Origin: Chloroflexi bacterium RBG_16_57_11
Lineage (GTDB): Bacteria > Chloroflexota > Anaerolineae > Anaerolineales > UBA4823
Reading direction: 5' to 3'
Assembly: GCA_001795165.1 (NCBI GenBank)
Contig: MGNS01000053.1
Span: 38,349 to 51,353 of the forward strand
Length of the DNA: 13,005 nt
Each line of letters opens with the position of its first letter. Positions within the stretch are counted from its first letter, which is position 1. The position numbers and the translations under genes are program-made. Below the pieces are notes generated by a model. It did no database searches. It saw only the letters and a program-made list of their open reading frames with translations, and was not told the origin of the DNA. Shown here piece by piece: positions 1-5,567 of this stretch.

Positions 1-500
1 GGTACAGTAGAGGAGGGTTGTTTGGGGTTGGAGGTGGGGGTTATTTGTGGCGCCGTTGGGGATCGCGAAGAAACCTGGCTTACTGGCGCTACCGGGATGG
101 TCGGTCGAGGAGCTTCTACACCGGAGGGTGGGGCTGCTGGCGGTGAGGTAACCGGCTGCGTAATGGGTTTGGCCGGCTGCGCTGAAGGTCCTCCTTTGCC
201 GCCAAAGGGCGGTGGAGGGGTGGGCGGCTTGGCCAGGCGTAGTGGAGCTGTGTCTTCATCATCCGGCGGCGCCTCGGGAAGTGGTGTTTCTATCTTATCG
301 TCCGTCTCTGGTGACACTTCTACGGCAGAGGCATCCGATATGGGGAGATCAACAGGTTGATTACCGGGGTGATCCGGATGTGATTCCACCGGTGAGCTTT
401 CCGAGGGTCGCATCGCCGTAGAGGAAGCGTGGTCATCTTCTTCTTCCGGGTGGGTGGACGGGTTACGAACAGGCTGGTGCGGATCTTCCGAGGCTTGCAT
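1..500 (-). CDS. Proline-rich, disordered N-terminus of an unidentified protein (partial, runs off left edge)
   Basis: Reading the minus strand from an ATG at 500-498, the frame stays open without a stop to the window edge, giving about 166 residues. The start lies one base after the TAA stop of the MaoC-type gene, with no Shine-Dalgarno sequence of its own, so translation is probably coupled to that gene. The first half is acidic and rich in Ser, Glu, Asp and His. The second half is about one third proline, with a run near PPTPPPP followed by a Gly/Lys patch. I see no Cys, Trp or Tyr, no membrane segment and no signal peptide in the visible part. This composition predicts an intrinsically disordered leader or linker ahead of a folded or membrane domain lying outside the window. 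The function cannot be named. The opposite strand also has an open frame here, but its Gly/Val-rich translation is the shadow of the proline codons. Confidence 0.72.
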   Translation of the reverse strand, partial: MQASEDPHQPVRNPSTHPEEEDDHASSTAMRPSESSPVESHPDHPGNQPVDLPISDASAVEVSPETDDKIETPLPEAPPDDEDTAPLRLAKPPTPPPPFGGKGGPSAQPAKPITQPVTSPPAAPPSGVEAPRPTIPVAPVSQVSSRSPTAPQITPTSNPKQPSSTV

Positions 501-501
501 T

Positions 502-972
502 TTAACCAGGGCGGGAAGCGATTAAAACCGTCCAGACTCCTTTCATCACGGTTTCATCCTTCTGGTTGGCGACTGTAATTTCGATCATCACCGAACCCCC
601 ACCAATTCGGCGCAGGTCTTTGGTTGCAGTGACTTCGAGCACCACGTGCACAGTGTCTCCAATGAATACTGGCTTAATGAACTTCCACTCGTTAATTTCG
701 CGGAAAGCCAGGACCGTTCCTTCCATCACGCCTGTCTGCATCGCCAGACCGGAGGCAATCGCAGTGACCAACAAGCCGTGAGCCACTCGCTGGCCAAATG
801 GAGCCTTGGCGCTGTAATCAGCGTCAACATGAATTTGGTTAAAATCACCCGAAAGACCAGCAAAGCTGACGATGTCAGCCTCTGTGATCGAGCGCCCGGC
901 GGTGATGATCCGCTGACCGGTTTGAAATTCTTCGAAGTACATCCCGCGCGGGCCGGAAGGGATCGGACTCAT
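502..972 (-). CDS. MaoC-like hot-dog dehydratase ((R)-specific enoyl-CoA hydratase type)
   Basis: A 156-residue protein, the usual size of a single-domain MaoC hydratase. The hydratase-2 signature is clear at residues 37-54: a Phe-Ala-Gly-Leu-Ser-Gly-Asp stretch with Asp43 and His48 as the expected catalytic pair, then an Ala/Ser-rich turn and an Arg-Val-Ala-His-Gly motif near 62-66. The canonical Asn-Pro before the His is Asn-Gln here. The family adds water to trans-2-enoyl-CoA or removes it from 3-hydroxyacyl-CoA in the cytoplasm. The substrate chain length cannot be read from the sequence. The ATG at 972 follows an excellent AGGAGG with 5-6 nt spacing. The gene diverges from the glycoside hydrolase and leads directly into the proline-rich gene downstream, so the two probably form one transcript. 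Confidence 0.9.
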   Translation of the reverse strand: MSPIPSGPRGMYFEEFQTGQRIITAGRSITEADIVSFAGLSGDFNQIHVDADYSAKAPFGQRVAHGLLVTAIASGLAMQTGVMEGTVLAFREINEWKFIKPVFIGDTVHVVLEVTATKDLRRIGGGSVMIEITVANQKDETVMKGVWTVLIASRPG

Positions 973-1007
973 GGAAACCTCCTGTCAATTTTTAGTAATT
1001 ATGATAA

Positions 1008-1016
1008 ATTCTAGCA
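1008..1016 (-). promoter_or_regulatory. Candidate extended -10 promoter for the MaoC gene
   Basis: On the minus strand the sequence reads TGCTAGAAT, an extended -10 element (TGn followed by a TATAAT-like hexamer). A start point near 1001 would leave a leader of about 28 nt carrying the AGGAGG site. No convincing -35 hexamer is present 17 bp upstream, which is compatible with an extended -10 promoter but leaves the call tentative. Confidence 0.4.
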
Positions 1017-1027
1017 CAAAATACGGT

Positions 1028-1033
1028 TAAAAT
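1028..1033 (+). promoter_or_regulatory. Candidate -10 box for a leaderless start of the glycoside hydrolase
   Basis: TAAAAT lies exactly 6 nt before the ATG at 1040, so transcription would be expected to begin at or within a base of the A of the start codon. There is no Shine-Dalgarno sequence in this stretch. This is the layout of a leaderless mRNA. No good -35 match is visible, so the call is an inference from spacing. Confidence 0.35.
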
Positions 1034-1039
1034 TCAGCC

Positions 1040-3418
1040 ATGCGTGAATGGCAACTGAAGGCCGGCGACCCGTTGGCTCTGACCTTGGCCAGCGATGTTC
1101 GCCTGGGGCCAACAGATTACTGTGATGACCAGATCTGGGAGCTTTCGTTGGGCGATGGCGATCCACCGGCTCTGGCGGTAGAAACCTCCTACGGACTGCG
1201 CGCCCGGGCGATGCGCCTCTTTCCGCGCTTCACCCTGGGCGAGGTGACCCTGGGCGATCCAGGTGAGTTTGCCCAGCCGCCGGTCGTGCTACAGGCCTTT
1301 CCAAACTTCCTGTCGCTCACTTTTTCTCCCTTCCCGGATATAGACGTACTGGCTGAATATTGGGTTCCTCAGTCGCACGCCCTGGCAGGACGAATACAAA
1401 TAACGCACAATGGCCATAAGGATTGTACTTTGCTCCTGGAAATGGTCGCTCGGCTGACGCCTACCGAAGGCCAGCGAATGGCACCTTTCGAAATGCAGGC
1501 CGCCACCATCCTGAGCGGGCACAGCGACGGTATTTCTCCGGTGGTGTTCATGACCGGTGGGGCAAAAGCCGGCCCCGGACCGTACCCTTCCCTGGTCCTG
1601 AAGATGGGGTTGAGCCCCGATAATGTGCGCCAGATCACCTGGGTCCATACAGCACTGGCAGACCGGCAGGCTTCGTTCGAGCTGGCGCGCACCATTGCGG
1701 CTTATAAATGGGATGCCGAGCGCACACGTCTTGAGATGCTGAACAGCAGCTTGGTGGAAATCCACACCGGCGATGCCGATTGGGACACTGTGCTGATGCT
1801 GGCTCAGAAACAAGCCATCCATTTGTATGTTGGTCCTACGGCCAACCTGCCGAATCCTTCCTTTGTGATGAGCCGCCAGCCAGACCAGGGTTATTCGCAA
1901 CGCTGCGATGGCAGTGATTACAACCATTTATGGAACGGTCAATCGCCACTGGAAGCCTACTACCTGATCGATCTGTTACTTCCAGCCGCGCCAGAGCTGG
2001 CCGAGGGATTGGTGCGAAACTACCTGTCAATCCAAACCGACCAAGGCTTTATCGACTGGAAACCTGGTCTGGGAGGCCAACGGAGCAAGATCCTTGCCAC
2101 ACCGCTGCTATCCAGCATGGTGTGGCGGATTTATGAAGCCACCGAGCAAACTGCCTTCCTCAATGAAACCTTCGACGCACTCCTGAAGTTCAACCAAGCC
2201 TGGTTCAGCCGTGAGCATGACCAGGATGGCGACGGCGTCCCAGAATGGGACCATCCGTTGCAGGCTGGAGATGAGGACCACCCGGTGTACTCTCGCTGGC
2301 ACAGTTGGTCATTGGGCGTCGATATTTCCACCGCTGAAAGCCCGGCTTTGTGCGCATTTTTATACCGGGAGTGTAAGACCTTGGTCCGGATCGCCCACAT
2401 CCTGGCTCGCGAGGAGGAAATCTTCGGATTAGAAGCCACAGCCGAACGGCTGAAGGCGGCTGTAGAGAGATCGTGGAATGGGACCATGGCCTCTTATTAT
2501 GATTGGGACCGCGACACTCATCGATCCACCCACGGGGAGCTGCTGGCGAGCAATCATGGGGCAGGGAATATTTACCTTCGCAGGGAGTTCTCTGAGCCCG
2601 TACGGCTGCTGATGAACGTTCATACCGACGAGACGGTGCGGCGCCACCCGCTGGTGTTCATTCATGGTAAAAGCGCCTCGGGCAACCGGCGCGTCGAGCG
2701 CATCCAGGACGAGCAGTTCCAATGGACACCGGGGCATGGCAGGCTGACCGGTCAATTCGTTTATCAGAGCCTGGAAAGGATCGAAGTCCACGGACTGGAA
2801 GCCGATGACCGGATGGTTCTATCCAGCGTGGGGTATGATTATCAGGACGACAGCACGCTAACCCCTTTGTGGGCAGGTATTCCAGCCGCGGACCAGGCGC
2901 AAAAGCTGGTGGAGGACACGTTGACGAACCCCCAGCGCTTCTGGCGACCGTTCGGGATCTCGGCCTGCCCCCAACCGCAGGCAGGCGATGATGCGGAGCT
3001 TTGTTCCAGCACGAACCTGCTATGGAACCTGTTGATCGGCCAGGCGTTGGTCCAGTATGGCTTTCGAAGTGAAGCCGCAACGCTGATGGGGCGATTGATG
3101 AGGGCTATGATCCAAAACTTGAAAAGCGATGCTGCCTTCCGGCGGCAATATCACGCAGTGACGGGGCAAGGTTTTGGGGAACGCAACGCCCTCCAGGGTC
3201 TGGCTCCATTAGGATTGTTCCTGGATATCCTGGGCGTACGCTTGATCTCATCCAGACGGGTGGCATTGAGCGGATTGAACCCATTTCCTTGGCCAGTTAC
3301 GGTAAAATATCGAGGATTGACAGTGCTGCGTCAAAAGGAAAAAAGCGTAGTGATTTTCCCGGACGGGCAGACGGTCACGATTAGTGATGCCTCGCCGCAG
3401 ATCGTCTCGTTGGAGTAA
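1040..3418 (+). CDS. GH63/trehalase-like (alpha/alpha)6 glycoside hydrolase, divergent
   Basis: A 792-residue protein. The N-terminal ~230 residues look like a beta-sandwich, followed by an (alpha/alpha)6 catalytic region. Landmarks: Trp298-Asn-Gly at the first toroid helices; an acidic D-Q-D-G-D-G-V-P-E-W-D motif at 394-404 followed by a helix like the LYRE...L..IA segment of GH63 proteins; a PLWAGI motif near 614-620; and a C-terminal Q-Y-H-A-V-T-G-Q-G motif at 703-711 followed by a hydrophobic LDILG helix and a short beta tail. A beta-rich stretch of roughly 525-610 seems inserted between helices. There is no signal peptide, so a cytoplasmic role on storage or compatible-solute glucosides is likely; the substrate is unknown. 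The position corresponding to the GH63 catalytic base looks replaced (see findings). It is followed at once by two DarA-like genes in the same direction. Confidence 0.78.
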   Translation: MREWQLKAGDPLALTLASDVRLGPTDYCDDQIWELSLGDGDPPALAVETSYGLRARAMRLFPRFTLGEVTLGDPGEFAQPPVVLQAFPNFLSLTFSPFPDIDVLAEYWVPQSHALAGRIQITHNGHKDCTLLLEMVARLTPTEGQRMAPFEMQAATILSGHSDGISPVVFMTGGAKAGPGPYPSLVLKMGLSPDNVRQITWVHTALADRQASFELARTIAAYKWDAERTRLEMLNSSLVEIHTGDADWDTVLMLAQKQAIHLYVGPTANLPNPSFVMSRQPDQGYSQRCDGSDYNHLWNGQSPLEAYYLIDLLLPAAPELAEGLVRNYLSIQTDQGFIDWKPGLGGQRSKILATPLLSSMVWRIYEATEQTAFLNETFDALLKFNQAWFSREHDQDGDGVPEWDHPLQAGDEDHPVYSRWHSWSLGVDISTAESPALCAFLYRECKTLVRIAHILAREEEIFGLEATAERLKAAVERSWNGTMASYYDWDRDTHRSTHGELLASNHGAGNIYLRREFSEPVRLLMNVHTDETVRRHPLVFIHGKSASGNRRVERIQDEQFQWTPGHGRLTGQFVYQSLERIEVHGLEADDRMVLSSVGYDYQDDSTLTPLWAGIPAADQAQKLVEDTLTNPQRFWRPFGISACPQPQAGDDAELCSSTNLLWNLLIGQALVQYGFRSEAATLMGRLMRAMIQNLKSDAAFRRQYHAVTGQGFGERNALQGLAPLGLFLDILGVRLISSRRVALSGLNPFPWPVTVKYRGLTVLRQKEKSVVIFPDGQTVTISDASPQIVSLE

Positions 3419-3472
3419 ATGCGACGGCCACATGCTTCTCATGGCTGGAACGCGGGAAAGGAGGCAAGGCTG

Positions 3473-3802
3473 ATGCGTATCAATCGGTTGATGGCAGTTG
3501 TCATGCAAAGTCAGGATGTCGATCATGCGATCGAAGAACTGAGCAAAGCAGGACTGATGCCAACGCTGTTGTCCACCACGGGCGTCTTTCTGGGTAGCCG
3601 AAACACAACTTTGCTCATTGGCATGTCTGCGGGACAGGAGGCCGAGGCGGTCCGCATCCTTGGTGAGACCTGCCGCCGCCGGGTGGAATACGTGGCCACG
3701 CCGCTGGAGGGCGCCCCATTTCACCTGCCGTTGACCACACCTGTGACCGTTGGTGGGGCAACGGTTTTTACTCTTGAAGTGGAACGCTACGAGGTGTTCT
3801 GA
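3473..3802 (+). CDS. DarA-like (DUF970, cyclic-di-AMP receptor family) protein 1
   Basis: A 109-residue protein, the same length as Bacillus DarA/YaaQ. I chose the ATG at 3473 because AAAGGAGG sits 8 nt upstream and the protein then begins like the family. An in-frame ATG at 3419, touching the previous stop, would add 18 unlikely residues. Family features: a PII-like ferredoxin fold; the S-T-T-G-x-F-L turn at 34-40; an Asn-Thr-Thr strand at 44-46 ending in Ile-Gly; a Cys-Arg-Arg helix end; a proline-bearing loop at roughly 70-90; then V-G-G-A-T-V-F at 91-97. Residues equivalent to the Arg and the penultimate Gln that contact cyclic di-AMP in Staphylococcus PstA are Met29 and Val here, so it may not bind the nucleotide alone. 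It overlaps the next gene by one base. Confidence 0.82.
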   Translation: MRINRLMAVVMQSQDVDHAIEELSKAGLMPTLLSTTGVFLGSRNTTLLIGMSAGQEAEAVRILGETCRRRVEYVATPLEGAPFHLPLTTPVTVGGATVFTLEVERYEVF

Positions 3803-4068
3803 TGAAGCTCATCCTCACAATAATAAGCGACAATGACAATGATCCGGTAACCCAGGCGCTGATTGTATCGGGCTTCAGAGTGACACGTATCGCTTCCACA
3901 GGCGGATTTTTACGGCGCGGCTCGAGCACTTTGATGATCGGCGTGACTGACGAAAAGCTGGATGATGCCATCCAGGTGATCCATAAAAGCGTCTCTCCAC
4001 CACAGGAACCGGGGATGAAACGCGCCACCTTGTTTGTGCTCAACGTGGAACATTTCACCCAAATCTAG
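3802..4068 (+). CDS. DarA-like (cyclic-di-AMP receptor family) protein 2, short form
   Basis: An 88-residue protein whose ATG overlaps the previous TGA (TGATG), so the two are translationally coupled. The N-terminus aligns residue for residue with PstA/DarA: D-N-D-N at 10-13, F-R-V-T at 25-28 and T-G-G-F-L at 33-37. It keeps Arg26, Thr28, Phe36, Leu37 and the penultimate Gln. Position 24 is Gly instead of Asn and position 41 is Ser instead of Asn. About 20 residues of the large loop before the last strand, including the V-G-G before A-T-V-F, are missing; a short Pro/Gln/Glu turn replaces them. The fold should still be PII-like and trimeric. In Firmicutes this family binds cyclic di-AMP; binding here is inferred from family membership. 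Confidence 0.85.
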   Translation: MKLILTIISDNDNDPVTQALIVSGFRVTRIASTGGFLRRGSSTLMIGVTDEKLDDAIQVIHKSVSPPQEPGMKRATLFVLNVEHFTQI

Positions 4069-4091
4069 AATAAAAACGGGCGATTTCCAGG

Positions 4092-4664
4092 TTAATCGTG
4101 AAATTCTTCGACCTGGTATGTCTGAACGCGCAGTTTTTTTCTGCGCCATAGATCCTCCGGCGCGCCCATCTTCCGACAAAGGTGGTTTAAGAACGAGCGT
4201 GCTTCGGGTAGTTTTTCCCACACCTGGGGGAGAAAAGTTGCCCGCATGCTTCCATCCATCAACGTGACTCCATCGACGCCCGGTCGCAGCCGGGCGAGCA
4301 ATTCCTCCGGCGAGCTATAATCCAGGTCCTTCGGCAAGGTCAGGCGCGAGATTTCGATCTTTATCTCTGGCAATTCGGAAGGCTGTACGGGTGGGAAGCG
4401 AAAATCTTGCAAGGCAGCGGCAATGGCATGCTCACGAACATCCTCCGCTAGCGGCTGATAAGGCTCCAACGCGCCGACGCAACCTCGCAGGTCTTCATAC
4501 CGGGTCAAGGTTACAAAGCTGGCGCCAGCCTGCTGCAAGGGGGTCGGCAGGGCTTGCAGGTCAAGTGGCGTTGGCAGCTGGCCTTGCACACCGGCTTCCA
4601 AAGCCTGGCGCGCCAGCTTCAACAATAACGATCGCTCTTCGGGGGAAAGCAAATCTGCTATCAT
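4092..4664 (-). CDS. AMMECR1 domain protein (AmmeMemoRadiSam system protein A family)
   Basis: A 190-residue protein from the ATG at 4664, which has a perfect AGGAGG 6 nt upstream. A longer frame from 4724 would add 20 residues, has a poorly spaced Shine-Dalgarno sequence, and would cover that site. The invariant AMMECR1 hexapeptide L-R-G-C-V-G is at 59-64. Further family features are the D-F-R-F-P-P segment at about 87-92, the I-E-I-S strand, a G-V-D-G-V block near 129-133, and the F-L-N-H-L-C-R-K-M-G segment at 158-167. Bacterial and archaeal members are often encoded beside Memo-like and radical SAM proteins, but neither partner is in this window. The biochemical role is not settled. It lies downstream of the flavin reductase in the same direction and converges on the second DarA-like gene with a 23-nt gap. 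Confidence 0.9.
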   Translation of the reverse strand: MIADLLSPEERSLLLKLARQALEAGVQGQLPTPLDLQALPTPLQQAGASFVTLTRYEDLRGCVGALEPYQPLAEDVREHAIAAALQDFRFPPVQPSELPEIKIEISRLTLPKDLDYSSPEELLARLRPGVDGVTLMDGSMRATFLPQVWEKLPEARSFLNHLCRKMGAPEDLWRRKKLRVQTYQVEEFHD

Positions 4665-4670
4665 GGCTAC

Positions 4671-4676
4671 CCTCCT
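4671..4676 (-). promoter_or_regulatory. Shine-Dalgarno sequence that decides the AMMECR1 start
   Basis: The minus strand reads AGGAGG, a full match to the anti-Shine-Dalgarno core, 6 nt before the ATG at 4664. It argues for the shorter protein over the frame that begins at 4724. Confidence 0.8.
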
Positions 4677-4728
4677 GCCGATATCCATCGCCTCGTCAAT
4701 TGAGGTGAAACCCTCAGGAATCATATAT

Positions 4729-5244
4729 TTATGCTCCCGCCTCGTCGCGCCTCAAACGGCGGTAGCTGCGATCGTAATAGATCAGCGGGTCTCCATCCTG
4801 TGTGACCAACAAGGCGATGACTTGGCCGACAAACAAGGTATGGTCGCCAATTTCCTGGGAGATGATCACAGAACAATCCAGGAAAGATAAGCCACCGCTC
4901 AAAAAAGGCGCGCCGGTGTGCAAACTGAAAGTTTCAAGATCGGCAAAACGATCCTGGTCTTCAGTGATTCGGCCGGCAAATCGGTCAGAAATCTCATCCT
5001 GGCCCTGGTTTAGCAGAGTAATCCCAAAAATGTTGGAACGTTGGACCAGTTCGTGAGTTCGGGTATCCTTGGCCAATGAGACCAAGACCAGAGGAGGATC
5101 GAGTGAGATGGAAGTGAAGGAGCTAACGGTCATGCCATGTCGCAGGCCATCGTAGATCGAGCTGACGATTGTGACACCCGTTGCCCACTTACGCATGGCC
5201 TCACGCATGCTCTCGGGATCAACAGTTGAGCGAGTCAAATTCAA
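4729..5244 (-). CDS. Flavin reductase-like FMN-binding split-barrel protein
   Basis: A 171-residue protein of the flavin reductase-like family, the usual length. The N-terminal helix ends in W-A-T-G-V-T-I-V at about 20-27. The flavin-binding strand-turn G-M-T-V-S-S-F-T-S-I-S-L-D-P-P-L is at 37-52, followed by a D-R-F-A-G segment near 87-91, G-D-H-T-L-F-V-G-Q-V at 133-142 and P-L-I-Y-Y-D-R-S-Y at 153-161. Members transfer electrons from NAD(P)H to FMN or FAD, often serving a monooxygenase or other flavoenzyme. No partner is encoded here. The start is TTG at 5244, preceded by GAGG with 7 nt spacing; a later ATG at codon 13 has a weak site, although it remains possible. A strong promoter lies about 100 nt upstream. 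The AMMECR1 gene follows, probably on the same transcript. Confidence 0.88.
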   Translation of the reverse strand: MNLTRSTVDPESMREAMRKWATGVTIVSSIYDGLRHGMTVSSFTSISLDPPLVLVSLAKDTRTHELVQRSNIFGITLLNQGQDEISDRFAGRITEDQDRFADLETFSLHTGAPFLSGGLSFLDCSVIISQEIGDHTLFVGQVIALLVTQDGDPLIYYDRSYRRLRRDEAGA

Positions 5245-5321
5245 AGCCGTTCCTCGATGAAAACCGCTGGATCATGCCAGGACTGTTGGAGTGATCCGCA
5301 TATGGGTTGTTGTGATTGATG

Positions 5322-5338
5322 ATCCTGTGACCCAGGAT
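5322..5338 (-). promoter_or_regulatory. Small inverted repeat just after the flavin reductase start point
   Basis: ATCCTG and CAGGAT form a perfect 6-bp inverted repeat around a 5-nt loop, positioned about +4 to +20 of the predicted minus-strand transcript. It could be an operator half-site pair or a 5' stabilising hairpin. Nothing in the window names a regulator. Confidence 0.35.
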
Positions 5339-5348
5339 GTTATTCATG

Positions 5349-5377
5349 ATCATACATTTCTGTGCGCACGGCGTCAA
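5349..5377 (-). promoter_or_regulatory. Sigma70-type promoter for the flavin reductase-AMMECR1 transcript
   Basis: On the minus strand TTGACG (5377-5372) and TATGAT (5354-5349) are separated by 17 nt, each one mismatch from consensus. The predicted start near 5342 gives a leader of about 97 nt before the TTG start codon. This is among the best promoter matches in the window. Confidence 0.7.
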
Positions 5378-5416
5378 GAGGCAATCAGGTAAGGACGCAC
5401 TTGATTATAGATTCGC

Positions 5417-5446
5417 TGGACAACGGTGCGACTTCCCTGATATACT
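5417..5446 (+). promoter_or_regulatory. Sigma70-type extended -10 promoter for rnc-smc
   Basis: TGGACA (5417-5422) and TATACT (5441-5446) are separated by 18 nt, and a TGA precedes the -10 box, giving an extended -10. The start near 5453 leaves a leader of about 93 nt before the rnc ATG. The promoter is back to back with the flavin reductase promoter, the two -35 boxes being about 39 bp apart. Confidence 0.62.
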
Positions 5447-5518
5447 TGCGCAGGATCAATAAAAACAGCGGGAACTGATGGATCGCCAGCCACTCGGCTC
5501 GAGGTCGGGTAGCTAACG

Positions 5519-5567
5519 CTCCCTGAGTTCCAGAAGGAGTTGATGATGCACTCGACAACTCAGGGAG
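5519..5567 (+). promoter_or_regulatory. Inverted repeat enclosing the rnc ribosome binding site and start codon
   Basis: CTCCCTGAGTT at 5519-5529 and AACTCAGGGAG at 5557-5567 are an exact 11-bp inverted repeat. The 27-nt loop holds the Shine-Dalgarno AAGGAG (5534-5539) and both candidate ATGs (5543 and 5546). The right arm lies inside the first codons of rnc. The right arm can also pair, through CAACTC (5556-5561), with GAGTTG (5537-5542), which includes part of the Shine-Dalgarno sequence. The two pairings exclude each other. The pairings are read directly from the sequence; a regulatory role is inferred. Confidence 0.6.

Noticed and set aside
22..421. Plus-strand open frames in the first 420 bases (Gly/Val-rich and Leu/Arg-rich translations)
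   Set aside because: They are antisense to the proline-rich minus-strand frame. Their glycine-rich composition is what proline codons give on the other strand, and they have no recognisable domain.
983..988. Perfect TTGACA on the minus strand as a -35 box for the MaoC gene
   Set aside because: It overlaps the ribosome binding site and would put the -10 box and start point inside the coding sequence, where no -10 match exists.
3419..3472. Upstream ATG at 3419 as the start of the first DarA-like gene
   Set aside because: It would add 18 residues with no family counterpart and has no ribosome binding site, while the ATG at 3473 has AAAGGAGG and gives the standard 109-residue length.
4069..4091. 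Terminator between the convergent second DarA-like and AMMECR1 genes
   Set aside because: The 23-nt gap has an A-rich run but only a 4-bp possible stem, with no usable hairpin or U tract pair.
4092..5244. A complete AmmeMemoRadiSam three-gene system
   Set aside because: Only the AMMECR1 component is present. The neighbour is a flavin reductase, and no Memo-like or radical SAM gene is in the window.
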